A stretch of DNA of 64,000 bases from Macrocybe gigantea (Eukaryota; Basidiomycota; Agaricomycetes; Agaricales; Callistosporiaceae): positions 992,001 through 1,056,000 of the forward strand of contig SJRY01000234.1 in the NCBI GenBank assembly GCA_011319805.1. The letters are read 5' to 3'. Of this stretch, positions 24,101-33,773 are shown one piece after another. The stretch's first letter is position 1, and each line of letters begins with the position of its first letter. Made by a program: the position numbers and the translations under genes. The notes under the pieces were generated by a model. That model was not told where the DNA came from. It saw only the letters and a list, made by a program, of their open reading frames with translations, and did not search any database.

Positions 24101-27007
24101 AGAGCAGTCAGGACGCATAGACCAGATATCGATGGCTTGGACAGTATGTAGGAAGGATTGATAAGGGACTTGGTTAGTTAGGGATGGGGATGAGGGGAGT
24201 GAAGTAGAAGTTTCGTCGGTGGTAAGAACGGCATTGAAGTCACCTAGCAATGAAAAGGTAAAGGGCGCTTCGAGACAGAGAGGGGCAAGTGCATGCCAAA
24301 ACGCCATGGCAGCAAGGGAAGGAGATTCCCCGATACCCCCAGTGTCCCAGGGAGCATAAATGGCTATGAGACGATGAGGTGTTACCTGCCCGTCAGAGGC
24401 AGGGAGGAGAAGATCAATAACTAACACTCGGCCCGTGAGGCAATCGGGAACGAAAACATGTGCGACTGTGCAGGAAGCTTTTTGGACGCCTACGAGAAGT
24501 CCCCACTTAGCGCGACGCATTGCGGTGGATACACCTGGAGCATCAAAAAGCAGATAGTCAGGGAGGTAGAGCTGCCTGGAGACAGGCGCGGCCGACTTGG
24601 TCTCTGAAAGAACAAAGGCGGTAGGCAGCTGTCGATCAATGGCAGCCGTGAGCATGTGGGTTTTCATGGGGTTACCAAACCCATTTATATTCAGAGTAAG
24701 GGCATTAAAATTGAAAGGAGGAATGCTCGAAGGGGCACAAAGTGGGAGAAAAGAGGCTAACAATACAAGAGAGTAAACACGACGGCCCAGGAGGGGTCGG
24801 CAAGTCATGCAGAGAATAGAGAAAAGGAGACTAGTGATGCGAGAAAGCGTGAGGAAAGTAGCGCTGGTAGCGCGGGATAAGACGACAAGACAGGAAAGCA
24901 ATAGTGGAGACAAAGAAGGTGTAGAGCGGCATGACATCTGCGCTGGATCATGCACGAGTGATGGAACTGAGGCGTAGGGCAGAAGAGCGAAGAGAAGGAA
25001 AAGAAGAAGAGAACAAGGAAAGAAAATAAACAAGGCATGCAAAGAAAACATGCAGCACAGAAGTATGAGAAGGGTCGGTGGTCCCCACCCAAGGAACAGT
25101 TTAAAGTGCAAGTCATAATTTTTCAGCGCGAGCAAGCTGCCTACGAGGAGATGAAACAGGAGAAGAAAAGCACATAGATAGCGGGACGTTACCTGGGGAG
25201 AGTGAGAATGCTGAACATCCATGTCTGTTTGCTGGCGGCAGCGCTTGCGGGAGGGTTGGGCGGGAATGGTGATGGTGGTAGTGGTAGCGCGAGAGTCGGA
25301 TCTCTGGACCACAGCATCCGTCGCCGGAACGGGCTGTGGAAATGACATATGGGCCGCAGGAGACACGCTGGGGATAGAGGGCGCGCCAGGTGCATCTGAT
25401 ATGATAGGGGTGGAGATAATGGGAGCCAGAGGAGGTGCGGAGGCGGGGGAGGGAGAGAAGGTGGGGCTGCCCTGGTCAAGGGGCACGTTGCAAATGTTAG
25501 CGGTAACGGGGTCAACGGGTGGAAGCATCGTAGCTGCGGAGAGCAAATTGGGGTTTGTCTGGGCTTGAGCAGCTTTAAGACTATTGCGGGCATCCCTCAG
25601 TTCTGTCTCCGCCTCTTGAACCTCGTGACGCAAGCTATCGATATGCGCTTGAATGCGCTCTTTGTCATTCATGGCTTCTGCTGTGGTAGGGGTGTTTGCA
25701 GCCATGAGAAGGGCCGTGGTGAGGCTAGAGCGAAGGGTTTTAAGGTCGGACTGTGCAGCGAAAACTTGGTTTTGGAGTTGGTTGGTAGTGAGGAGATTGG
25801 TGATGGTAACACCCATGGCATGCTGGGCGTTGTCGTATCGCTCCATGATAGAAGCTTGCTGGTTGACCAGGGTGGTGAGAGAATGTTGGAAAGTGTCTTG
25901 TTGCGAACGCAAGAGGTCAAGCTGGTTCTGGAGGTGCAAATCGGGAGCGGGAGCTGCCGGCGTATGTTGGAAAGAGGTAGTGTAGCCTTTCTGATTAAGG
26001 AGATACAGGTACTGTGGTTGACTCACGCCGTCGAGGGCCTTGAATGGATCGGTAACAAACATGCGAGCGAGTTCTGGAGTCTCTAAAATGACACAGTAAA
26101 CGGTGTCATCGAAGGCAAGCCTAGAAGATCGAATGAGGGCGTGTGAGGCGAGGCGCCCATATTTTTCCTGAAGGTAGCTGTCGATAATGAGCTGAGGCTC
26201 TTCAAATATGGCGACGCCAACGACTCCGATCTCGAGCACGTAGATGGGTTCGATGTATCGGGGAAGGCGAGGGATGATGGTATGGCCCTTTATGATGGGC
26301 GGAGTTGCGACGAGGTTTTCGATGCATGAGCTGTTAAGGAAGTGAAAGGTGACTCGAGGCAGGTTGAAAGTGGTGTTGGTGGTACAGACTTGATAGTCGT
26401 AGTGAGAGGAGGCGAATATAGATTCCAGACGGCATCTGAGGTCGAGTACCCCGAGATTGTGGTCATCCCTGAACCAGACCGTACGCTTCTTGTCATACCC
26501 AGGGGCTATGTTCCACTGGACGTCTAGGTTTTGGTTTGCGCCGCGAAGGACCTCCATGACCTTAAACATGAAGTCGAGACGGTGACGGTACTTGTAGTCT
26601 CCTCGGAAGGAAATGATAGCATAGTCCAGAGAATGGACCGGGGCACTGTCCCAAATAGGTGGAGTAACTAAGACGTCCGGGAGTTGAATGCCCTTTCCAC
26701 GCAGGTCAGCAAGAATGCGCTCGAGCTGCCTGATGGCCGATTGCAGTGTAGTTTGCTCGAGACCCCGCACAATCAGCTCTACTCCTCCCGAGAGTAAGGC
26801 TTGGGCACGGTTCGCCTTCAGTTCACGCTGATATGTCTCATCTGCCGCATCGCCGATGAGCGGGGAGGTTGGTATGCAGTAGCTGGATTGAAGGCCACAG
26901 GCAGGGGTGCAGGTGTGGAAGGACCAGACGAGGGTGCAGGCGCAGCCGCGGGTGCCCCGGCGGGGGCAGGGGCAGAAGGAGGCATTGCCATGTCTCAGGT
27001 GCAACAC
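21188..27007 (-). CDS. LINE polyprotein: gag-like, EEP endonuclease and reverse transcriptase
   Basis: The frame is 1939 codons. About codons 60-350 are a gag-like region of unknown fold, codons about 370-500 a coiled coil, and codons about 600-760 a very hydrophobic CT-rich linker. The EEP endonuclease follows: LNINGFG, SETK, YAPWDTGG, LLGDFNAVL, and TDHCPVLASL for the usual SDH end. The reverse transcriptase shows LIHKKGANTNLANYRGI, motif A LQCDQMKGFDML, motif B TKQGGSLSPLKCTL, and motif C VEAMDDSIIF. The first 60 codons of this frame read as Cys-rich nonsense. The other frame from ATG 26991 gives a natural Pro/Ala-rich start (MAMPPSAPAPAGAPAAAPAP), so a one-base frameshift near 26840-26870 is likely. 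The frame stops at TGA 21188-21190. Confidence 0.8.
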   Translation of the reverse strand: MLHLRHGNASFCPCPRRGTRGCACTLVWSFHTCTPACGLQSSYCIPTSPLIGDAADETYQRELKANRAQALLSGGVELIVRGLEQTTLQSAIRQLERILADLRGKGIQLPDVLVTPPIWDSAPVHSLDYAIISFRGDYKYRHRLDFMFKVMEVLRGANQNLDVQWNIAPGYDKKRTVWFRDDHNLGVLDLRCRLESIFASSHYDYQVCTTNTTFNLPRVTFHFLNSSCIENLVATPPIIKGHTIIPRLPRYIEPIYVLEIGVVGVAIFEEPQLIIDSYLQEKYGRLASHALIRSSRLAFDDTVYCVILETPELARMFVTDPFKALDGVSQPQYLYLLNQKGYTTSFQHTPAAPAPDLHLQNQLDLLRSQQDTFQHSLTTLVNQQASIMERYDNAQHAMGVTITNLLTTNQLQNQVFAAQSDLKTLRSSLTTALLMAANTPTTAEAMNDKERIQAHIDSLRHEVQEAETELRDARNSLKAAQAQTNPNLLSAATMLPPVDPVTANICNVPLDQGSPTFSPSPASAPPLAPIISTPIISDAPGAPSIPSVSPAAHMSFPQPVPATDAVVQRSDSRATTTTITIPAQPSRKRCRQQTDMDVQHSHSPQVTSRYLCAFLLLFHLLVGSLLALKNYDLHFKLFLGWGPPTLLILLCCMFSLHALFIFFPCSLLLFLLFALLPYASVPSLVHDPAQMSCRSTPSLSPLLLSCLVVLSRATSATFLTLSRITSLLFSILCMTCRPLLGRRVYSLVLLASFLPLCAPSSIPPFNFNALTLNINGFGNPMKTHMLTAAIDRQLPTAFVLSETKSAAPVSRQLYLPDYLLFDAPGVSTAMRRAKWGLLVGVQKASCTVAHVFVPDCLTGRVLVIDLLLPASDGQVTPHRLIAIYAPWDTGGIGESPSLAAMAFWHALAPLCLEAPFTFSLLGDFNAVLTTDETSTSLPSSPSLTNQVPYQSFLHTVQAIDIWSMRPDCSSQSDWTFKSYATSNAHHAILDHLAASHVGTLTGHIQILDAFIPYTDHCPVLASLALVPQEHPSSPFVPPPLPPSTYSPRFYYPRKAECEQLTNFAQMVDDLLHTAFPSIPTHFPTDNDFESFYNDFGTILHSAAEQHFRRPPSNPTKTQKVSNPTIKRILKALGQVNRLISAIKRSTPWPPEPWVQQLVAAFQAYEQPPFIIPHFHSFLCHLRRQLHRCQFNEEKEELQSRRDRRHITHLHTLLHGGSAKPFFPSSFSPLPLTLSSSADNSFTQLCTGARHIKTLTVDYFQRLYHRTSRPLQQKPWMQTPTIANLTQAAASDPFVWPQLLSLPDLHSLLSTGNRRPVPGPDGWEKWWLLSLSDFALQPVLSLLNHILSHSHFPTCLKPVTMTLIHKKGANTNLANYRGITCSNLLANLPFAWLNRCLLPYLTSHHIIPPSQVATQPGIQQRDLLSLLSQLHCWSNREQISLFALQCDQMKGFDMLEPQGFYDALHAFGLPSSIAQLDASSQAQVPYHVKTAYGLTDSFLVDGITKQGGSLSPLKCTLTTALLSHWVGDLIADGPVLIPHQLRICRAHLPSDHTRCRVFMVEAMDDSIIFDTSWPNLLLKARLADRFQTTYGWANQWLKSAVYAFNTPFFPDSLAYVDVPAVSPADPSSALTFWHSVPLQHDSFHFLNVHVNRPDLQFLHMCDLVNAFQFPYTPRPLPLTALIRITSQYLISKLRPCLQLQPIRRSDAERLDRLIAQKIHHYLGFPFSFSSTLFTLLLRFHGFAFPSLVHLNDCAAIGGLRRDLTHALSPYREAATITLNDWSCSLNSCISPLLFSPPLSSTARLHGRVPSHFLFAADSLAFYHLQLSPTDFSFFYSPEVALEHFANVFDAYPQFSQVPAVSRALLARLARHGIRFLAHLGYASISSTFMILFYLHPPSFISASHTLQRDWAALAHWFALAFSQLHNLFPTDQMILLPAVI

Positions 27008-27141
27008 TTGCAGAGAAGATAGTGGTTATGTGAGTGGTTATATCTGTTTAGAGATGACAGAGGTCAAAAAATGAAACGGGAAAGAGGTTAAAAGAAAACC
27101 TAGAATGGAATGAGAAAGATATTAGGAAAGGTTACGGTTGC

Positions 27142-27159
27142 AGTTGTGGTTGTGGTTGT
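27142..27159. repeat. GTGGTT microsatellite, left part
   Basis: About two and a half GTGGTT units abut the left terminal inverted repeat of the element at 27160. Together with the longer array at 28197-28248 it looks like one microsatellite split by an insertion. Confidence 0.7.
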
Positions 27160-27221
27160 ACTGAATGCTATTCACCCAGCACTTTTGTCAATCACATGAT
27201 GTTCAGCACTTTCCGTGTGCC
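27160..27221 (+). repeat. Left terminal inverted repeat of the TIR element
   Basis: It matches the reverse complement of 28135-28196 over about 62 bp with four substitutions. Both contain a CAC(A/G)TGATG core. Confidence 0.8.
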
Positions 27222-27359
27222 TGCCAAAGGCTTGCCAGTCCCTGGCCATCTCAGTTAATGGACGAGAAAAATGAGGAAGACGAGGGTGATGAAAAGAAAA
27301 TTGTGCAGGGACAAACAATGCGCGTAGAGTAGAATAAACCAGATTGTCTTGCACATCAA

Positions 27360-27860
27360 GTGAAGCTGAAGGCCAGAACACATCTAAAGATGGATATCTC
27401 GGATGTCAACACCTGTGCAAGCACCTCATACATGCTGTTGGGTGTCCTTCAACTGCATTCGTTCGATGGCACACGAAACCTGTTTATATACATCCTGAGC
27501 TGGTGGAAGACACCTGCGGCTGACAGAAATGCAGCTGAAATTGCCGAAAATGTGTACATTGAGCCACATGAGGCTGGAGGCATCAGTGATGGAGATGACA
27601 GCATCTTTTCAGGTGATCTGCGCATGCTGAGAGGAGGCGGGGGATGGCGAGATAACTTACCAGAGCACCAAAAACGACTGAACACTGGCACTGCTCCTGA
27701 GGTTGTCAATCTAAGAACGGATTCCTCAGATGGGGAGACACAGAATGGTGTCTCTTTTCAGGGTTCATCACCTGGGTATGCAAGTGAGAGTGACAAAGAA
27801 GAGGTAAGATTGATTGACTTGAATAATAAATATGACCCAAGCTTACCTTTCATAGCTTGA
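27360..27860 (+). CDS. Open frame inside the TIR element, unknown product
   Basis: An uninterrupted frame of about 165 codons lies entirely between the TIRs. The first in-frame ATG is inside (27390, MDISDVNTCASTSY). The product is acidic and Ser/Gly-rich towards the end (GYASESDKEEVRLI). I see no DDE or other transposase motif and no known domain. It may be a remnant of the autonomous parent, a captured host fragment, or a chance frame. Confidence 0.3.
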   Translation: MKLKARTHLKMDISDVNTCASTSYMLLGVLQLHSFDGTRNLFIYILSWWKTPAADRNAAEIAENVYIEPHEAGGISDGDDSIFSGDLRMLRGGGGWRDNLPEHQKRLNTGTAPEVVNLRTDSSDGETQNGVSFQGSSPGYASESDKEEVRLIDLNNKYDPSLPFIA

Positions 27861-28134
27861 CCACATTATCCATCATTTTGAACAGACAGGTCAAGTATGC
27901 GACAATACCTGGGCAGCAAGAGGAGATCGCATTGCCAGGAGGTGGATGCGGAATACAATGGACTATCAAGTGGCAGCCTCACATCAGATTCAGAAACAAT
28001 GAAAGAAACAAGCACTTACTGTAGGCTAAGGACTTGTAATCTTGCACCGCACCTGTGCAGCATGATATCATACTGAGTTTGCGCCTCGGTCGTCGCTGGC
28101 AGAAAGGCTTTGCCATTGATTTGACGAAAATCGA

Positions 28135-28196
28135 GGCACAAGGAAAGCGCTGAACATCACGTGATTGACAAAAGTGCTGGGTGAATAGCGTTCAGT
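28135..28196 (-). repeat. Right terminal inverted repeat of the TIR element
   Basis: This is the inverted copy of 27160-27221. Divergence of about 6 percent between the two ends suggests an insertion that is not very recent, or imperfect ends from the start. Confidence 0.8.
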
Positions 28197-28248
28197 TTGT
28201 GGTTGTGGTTGTGGTTGTGGTTGTGGTTGTGGTTGTGGTTGTGGTTGC
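28197..28248. repeat. GTGGTT microsatellite, right part
   Basis: About eight and a half copies of the hexamer TTGTGG run directly from the right TIR to 28248. It is the longer arm of the array split by the TIR element. Confidence 0.85.
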
Positions 28249-28342
28249 TCACGTAGGGGCTTTTACGTAAGCGCAACCCAAATGAGGTTGACTATTTGCA
28301 TTCACTGGACACATTCAGGGCTTAAAATACATATGATAGCAT

Positions 28343-29731
28343 TTACAATTCGAGACCGTCAAGCGCAGGGATTGGCCTTTCTGCTTGTGGTGTTATGCGC
28401 GCGCCGTGGCGACGCTCCTTGGAATCCTTGTAATCCACAATGGCGGACTGTTTTAAAAGTCGTATAACTTAATTGCACAGCCAGCGCCGAAAACAAGACA
28501 ACGTACATGAGCGGTGATTCGGTTGTCCCAAAGGGCGACAGTGTACGGATCCCACTTGAGACGTGCCTGGTTGTCGCCGCTCTTGTCAATATGGTCGAAC
28601 AAGAATTTCAAGAGAGTCTCTGGAATCAATGAATTCCGTTTAGAGCTGACATTGTGCGTTGCAATGACTGACTTACCGGATTCTTCACGTTTCAGACCGA
28701 TGATTCGTCGAGTAAACTGTCTGTTGACGTACAAAGCCTCTTCACCGGTAACCGGGTGTTTGCGCACGATGGGGTGAACGTGCTCGACCGGCTCGCGGCG
28801 CACGGTGGCACCTCGCTTACCGGACCTAGAGAAGTCGGCTTGTTCTACGCCAGAGTGGACAGCTTTCAGAGTTTTGAGGAAGGCAACAAACTGTGGCGAA
28901 AGCTTCTTCAGCGCAGAGACTTGGGAGGTAAATAAGGTGTCGCCTCCCGTCGAAGGCTGAGACAGGAGGAAAAACGTCGTCAGGCCGGGGGGCTGGAGCT
29001 CATACGAGACATCAGAGTGCCAGAGTGTAGTGGTGATGCTCTCGTCTATCTCGAAATTAAGTGTGGAGTTGGCATCCCTGTAATCAGGCATATGATTCAG
29101 GTCATGAGACGGTCCACGGCAGGATCATGGTTCTACCTGTAAACAAGGTGGATTTCGGGATAACCCTCTGGGTGTCCAGACGTGGGATGGATATGGAGAC
29201 TAATGGGGGAGTGAGCACGAAATGACAAAAGTTGGATAAAAAAAAATGCCACACCGGCCAAAGTGTCGACCCCATTCACGATAAAATTCAGGACCCCTGT
29301 CAATGAAGTCTTGCTGATCTCTGAAGACCACCAAGCCCCGACGGGCAACCTGACATAGAATGTCAGTTGGAGCAGTGCCATGAGAATTCGACGGAGAGGC
29401 ACACCTCCAAGGCCAGTTGGTCTCGTGCGTCACTGTCCAACTCGGCCAGATTTATGCCACGGACCTCAGAGCCGAGGCTCGGAGTCAACTCGACGACGCT
29501 GGACGCAGCTCGAAGGAAGGATCGCGGATCGGGATGGCTCAAGGCACGATGTCCAGGATCGACATGTTCGAACGGGGTAAGCGGCGGGTAGCGGTCCTGA
29601 GAAAAGTGAGGAAGAAGATGGGCATAGTGATACGGCTCTTCATCACTCTTCCTCTCCTCCGAGCCTTGAGGGCGAAGTTTGAGAGTTGGAGAAGCTGCGG
29701 CGGTCTTAGTTTCCGTAATGGTCGTCGACAT
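28343..29731 (-). CDS. TauD/TfdA-family Fe(II)/2-oxoglutarate dioxygenase
   Basis: The start ATG is at 29731 (MSTTITETKTAAASP). The N-terminus has LTPSLGSEVRGINLAEL, typical of taurine/sulfonate dioxygenases. The iron-binding pair is LWHSDVSYE (about 29010), with QPPGLTTFFLL following. VALWDNRITAH ends an exon at about 28510. The last exon (28445-28343) reads SAIVDYKDSKERRHGAR and supplies the distal His and the 2-oxoglutarate-binding Arg before TAA 28343-28345. Known family role: oxygenolytic release of sulfite from taurine and other sulfonates, as in yeast Jlp1; the substrate here is not predictable. All catalytic residues appear intact. Confidence 0.83.
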
Positions 29732-30575
29732 GGCGCTGGTGCGGTGTAACTTGGTCACCGATGCAGGGGCTGCAGCTCTCTTGAAGAAGGCCGAAAGGAT
29801 CTCGTCATCACCCTCCCAGAAAACGCCATCTTGCGACGGAATTTCTCAGAGACATGTGCTGGGAGGAGCATGAGTGAGAGCTGTGGGTGTTATTAACGGC
29901 GCAAAATGATGAGATTTTGACCAAGCGGCCGGTCAAGGGCCGAAAGATATCCGGTGAGTACATATATAGTGGGCGAGTATCCTCACGGATCCCACGGTTC
30001 ATTGTTAGTAGATTAGATAAGAGGCCTAAGAAATCTGTATTTCAGAGTCCGCTACACAAAAAGACAGACAATAATGACAATAAGCCTCCGTCACTTGATC
30101 CAGGGCAATGCATGCTCTATCTCCAAATGCGTCCAACCATCCAGCCAACGCGTTCGTCCAATGCCCCGCATTCACTCGTCGCAGCATACAAGTCTCATCC
30201 AGAATGGCGAACAAATGGCGCCTAGCATAGCTAGAATTCACGTCGACCAGCTTTGGAAGACCGACCCCTATCCGGCGGTCATGGTGACTCGTTTCTTAAT
30301 CTGTGTCCGCTTTTTGTCTTGCTGAGCTGGACCGGGAATTCTGTCTACTAGCCGCTATTGTCTAATTGTTTTGGGCTCGTCCAATCTGTTCCATTGGCGG
30401 CTTCGAATTGATCACCACACGCTCATAATGGAGACCTTGCCCCTTAGGCGATACACTTCAAAAAGGCCAACTGTGAGCTACCGACGCTTCTCCACCAATC
30501 TCCCTCCCTTGCCGTGGCCTCGCCACTCATTCATCCCATCCACGACTGACTGCATATTCCTGTCAATTCTCGAGG
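29732..30575. other. 844 bp divergent intergenic region, dioxygenase / OPT transporter
   Basis: This gap lies between two divergent genes. It has a TATA-like stretch (acatatatag, about 29960) and CT-rich tracts before the OPT start. I see no RNA gene or conserved protein in it; small open frames here look accidental. Confidence 0.4.
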
Positions 30576-33433
30576 ATGGAGGACTTTAAGGGTTATCACA
30601 GCGCTTCGGAGCAGGTAGCCGTACCTACTTTTCGAGCTCGTCATGTTCCCGATGTCCCAGAGGACGTCGACTTCTACATGGAACATCTTAACGACCCCAA
30701 TTATGACTTGAAGAAGTCTCGCTCTTCATTCCGTTCCGACCTCGAGTTGAACAACAAGAAGATGAGCTACGATCATTCAGACCTCGATTCAGAGTCGTAT
30801 ACCGAGCGCTACTCCTCGTCGCGCGCAGAGTCACGCAACTCGACAGCCATTGAATTCGATGAGTAGGTCTCCAATGAATCACCGCTTTGGCTGCCGTTAA
30901 TATGAACAACAGTGAATCCCCTTATCCTGAGGTGCGGGCAGCGGTCTCGAGTGTAGACGATAAAGATATACCCGTCAATACGTTTAGGATGTTAGTATAT
31001 TTGCATTTATTCCTGGATTCATTCAACTGATGCCGATCGTCTACGCAGGTGGGTCTTGGGCATTTTCTTCACTGTCGTTGTCTCTGGAATGAACCAACTT
31101 TTCTCCATGCGCTGTACGTTATTTATCGTAGCTGTTCTCATCACATCAGTTCTAAGGTCCTAGATCCATCTCTTCTAGTGACCGGCGTCGTTGCCCAATT
31201 GCTATCGTTGCCTCTGGGCAAAGGCCTCGAAATGATACTTCCGACCACTGTTTTCAACACCTTTGGTTACCGGTGGTCGTTGAACCCTGGGCCGTTCACC
31301 ATCAAAGAACATGTCTGTGTCACGGTCATGGCTAACGTGGTCGTCGCCGGTGCCTACGCGACGGATGTCATACTAGCGCAAAGAATTTTCTACGGGCAGC
31401 AGGTGACATGGTCATACCAGATCCTCGTCGTTCTCTCCTCCCAGATTATCGGCTTCTCTCTTGGTGGAATTCTCCGTCAGTTTGTTGTTTGGCCCTCAAG
31501 TATGATATGGCCTGGTGCCCTTGTCAATTCCGCTCTCTTCAACACCCTTCATAGAAATTACGGGAAGCGTGATCGCGGACACATGACCCGCGAGCGCTTT
31601 TTCGCCATCGTTTTGGCATGCAGCTTCGTGTGGTATTGGTTCCCTGGCTTCATCTTCACGGCCCTCAGCGTGTTCAACTGGGCTTGCTGGATCGCTCCGA
31701 ACAATGTCGTGGTCAATGCGCTCTTCGGAACGAACACTGGTTTGGGCATGGGCATTTTGACCTTCGACTGGTCAATGATTTCCTACATCGGCAGCCCCCT
31801 GGTAACGCCCGTGAGTTTTTCTGCGTTGTCGTGACTTGCGATTCACACTCACGCCGAAGTCGTGAATAGTGGTGGTCAGAGGCAACACAGCCGCCGCTTT
31901 CGTTGTCGTCTTTTGGATAATCGCGCCCATCATATATTGTAAATTTATTGTTTTCCTTTTGCGTTGCGTCATCTAATATTCTTCAGTCACCAACACTTGG
32001 GACACGGCCTTCCTCCCCATTTCATCATATTCATCATTCGACAAAACAGGATCTCCATATCAACCTAAGGAAATCGTCACAGATGGACTCTTCGATCCAG
32101 AAAAATATGCGCATATTCTCCTCTCCTCATGCCTGCCACTCTCATTTTGGCTTATGGAGTTGCTTTTGCCGCCTTCGTGGCGGTGTTCGTCCATACCTTC
32201 TGTATGTCTTTTCTTGTCCCGATGAGCGGAAGACCTTACTGATAAATTTTGTGAAGTGTGGTTCCGTCGTGACATTGTGCGCAGATTCCGAAGCAGCCTC
32301 AAGGATGAGCGCGATGTTCATTCGAGACTCATGCTCGAATACAATGAAGTACCATTCTGGTGGTATGGAACCCTCGGAATCATCTGTTTGATCTTCCTGC
32401 TGGTTTCCGTTTCCGTCTTCCCTACTCAGCTTCCCGCCTGGGCCGCGCTCATCGCCTGTGTCCTGGCTGCGATCCTCTCTCTACCTCTTGCCATGTTGCA
32501 AGCCATCACCAACCAGCAGGTTCCGACCCAAGTCATGCACGAATTAATAGCTGGCTACATGCTTCCCGGTCGACCCGTCGCCAACATGCTCTTCAAGGCC
32601 ATCGCGTTCGTTGGCACTTCTCAGGCGGTCACGTTCTCCGGCAACCTCAAGCTCGGACATTATATGAAGGTCCCACCTCGCATCATGTTCACGGTACAAA
32701 TCGTCGCTGCGTTCGTCAGCTGCTTTGTTGTCGTGGGAGTGCAGAACTGGATGCTCAATAATATCGAGGATATCTGCACGCCTCAGCAAAAGAATGGCTT
32801 CCGCTGTCCTTCGTCGAACGCATTCGCTACCGCGTCTCTCATCTGGGGTGGAATTGGCCCTAGGCGGCTGTTCAGCCGGGTGCTCCGTAAGTCGAGGTAT
32901 CTTGCTTCTTTGCACGGTACTTACCCTGTACGTCCAGGTATGCTCCTGTTATGTGGTTCTTCCTAATTGGCGGTCTCGCTCCGATACCTTTCTACTTCCT
33001 TGCCCGCCGTTTCCCTCTTTCTTTCTGGCGCTACATCAACATCCCGGTCTGCTTCGCTGGCCTCGGTGCCATGCCACCTGCGAGCGGCATCAACTACGCC
33101 TCTTGGGCCATCGTCGGTTTCATCTTCAATTTCTGCATTCGTAAATTCCACTTCCGATGGTGGATGCGATACAATTACATTCTCTCCGCGGGCCTCGACG
33201 CCGGCGTCGCGATCGCCATGATTGTGGTGTTCTTCACTGTCATCTACCCAAAGGGAGGGGTCGAGCTTAACTGGTGGGGTAATCTGTAAGTTGTCCAATT
33301 AATGCATGTGAGAAGCTTTTATGCTGATCGGTTCTGCTTCCACAGCTTTTGGACGAACACCGCCGACGCAATGGGTGTTCCGCTTTACACTGTAGGTCCA
33401 GAAGATACCATCGGTCCTAAAGTATGGTCTTGA
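30576..33433 (+). CDS. Oligopeptide transporter, OPT family
   Basis: The start ATG is at 30576 (MEDFKGYHSASEQVAVP). A cytosolic charged N-terminus with ESPYPEVRAAVS and NTFRMW leads into the first membrane segment (FFTVVVSGMNQLF). The family signature SLNPGPFTIKEHV is near 31275, and at least a dozen hydrophobic segments follow through FNWACWIAPNN, GIICLIFLLVSVSVF and FWRYINIPV. The last exon ends GPEDTIGPKVWS at TGA 33431-33433. Known role: proton-coupled uptake of tetra/pentapeptides or glutathione at the plasma membrane. The substrate cannot be told from sequence. Exons near 31820-32290 and 32890-32940 are approximate. Confidence 0.85.
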
Positions 33434-33773
33434 AGATAATTTCTTGTTACGAACTCTTTTTTCCCATGCCATTCATGACATTTCAGCAACAAGTCCGCTG
33501 TATCGATGTATCCCCCGCATGATTTTTTTTTCCATTGTTATATATTTATTCCGTTCCCAATTTTTCCTTTTATTCGCTTCTGTTCTTGACCATTTTCTGG
33601 TTTCACTTACAGCCTGCGTGCGGATGTATACATAACGATTGCATTGAACGACTATACCTTTTTTCATGCATTTTCAAATCAAGGATGGTCATCCATGACT
33701 ATTTTCGAGGGATGAAGGATAAGACATTCGGACGGAGATTACAACGGTACATCTAAAGCACAACAGGTCATTT

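Larger units (their letters stand above)
19728..27130 (-). mobile_element. Non-LTR retrotransposon (LINE) with EEP endonuclease, RT and RNase H
   Basis: An almost continuous reading frame on the minus strand encodes, in order, a gag-like region, a coiled coil, a hydrophobic linker, an EEP endonuclease, a reverse transcriptase, RNase H, and a C-terminal Cys/His cluster. The 3' end carries short tandem AAATGGT units (plus strand 19729-19745) instead of poly-A. The 5' end is not defined: the frame begins near 27000 and noncoding sequence continues to the microsatellite at 27142. I could not find a clean target-site duplication. No LTRs are seen. The domain order is that of fungal LINEs with an RNase H, such as the Tad-like group, but clade assignment needs a tree. 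Confidence 0.85.
27160..28196. mobile_element. 1.04 kb TIR DNA transposon, probably non-autonomous
   Basis: The ends are near-perfect inverted repeats of about 62 bp. The left copy is 27160-27221 and the right copy 28135-28196, starting ACTGAA and sharing CTATTCACCCAGCACTTT, with four mismatches. The flanks are GTGGTT microsatellite on both sides, and the ten bases adjoining each end are identical (TTGTGGTTGT). Because the flank is periodic, the duplication could be 4 or 10 bp. No transposase motif is visible inside. An open frame at 27360-27860 is of unknown nature. The superfamily cannot be named from the termini alone. Confidence 0.75.

Noticed and set aside
27142..28248. CRISPR-like or LTR structure around the repeats
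   Set aside because: The repeats are a simple hexamer array and inverted termini; there are no spaced direct repeats or LTRs.
28250..28280. Target-site duplication of the LINE (CTTTTACGTAA vs CTTTTGACGAGTACGTAA near 19712)
   Set aside because: The two differ by a 7-base gap and the LINE 5' end is undefined, so the resemblance is not convincing.
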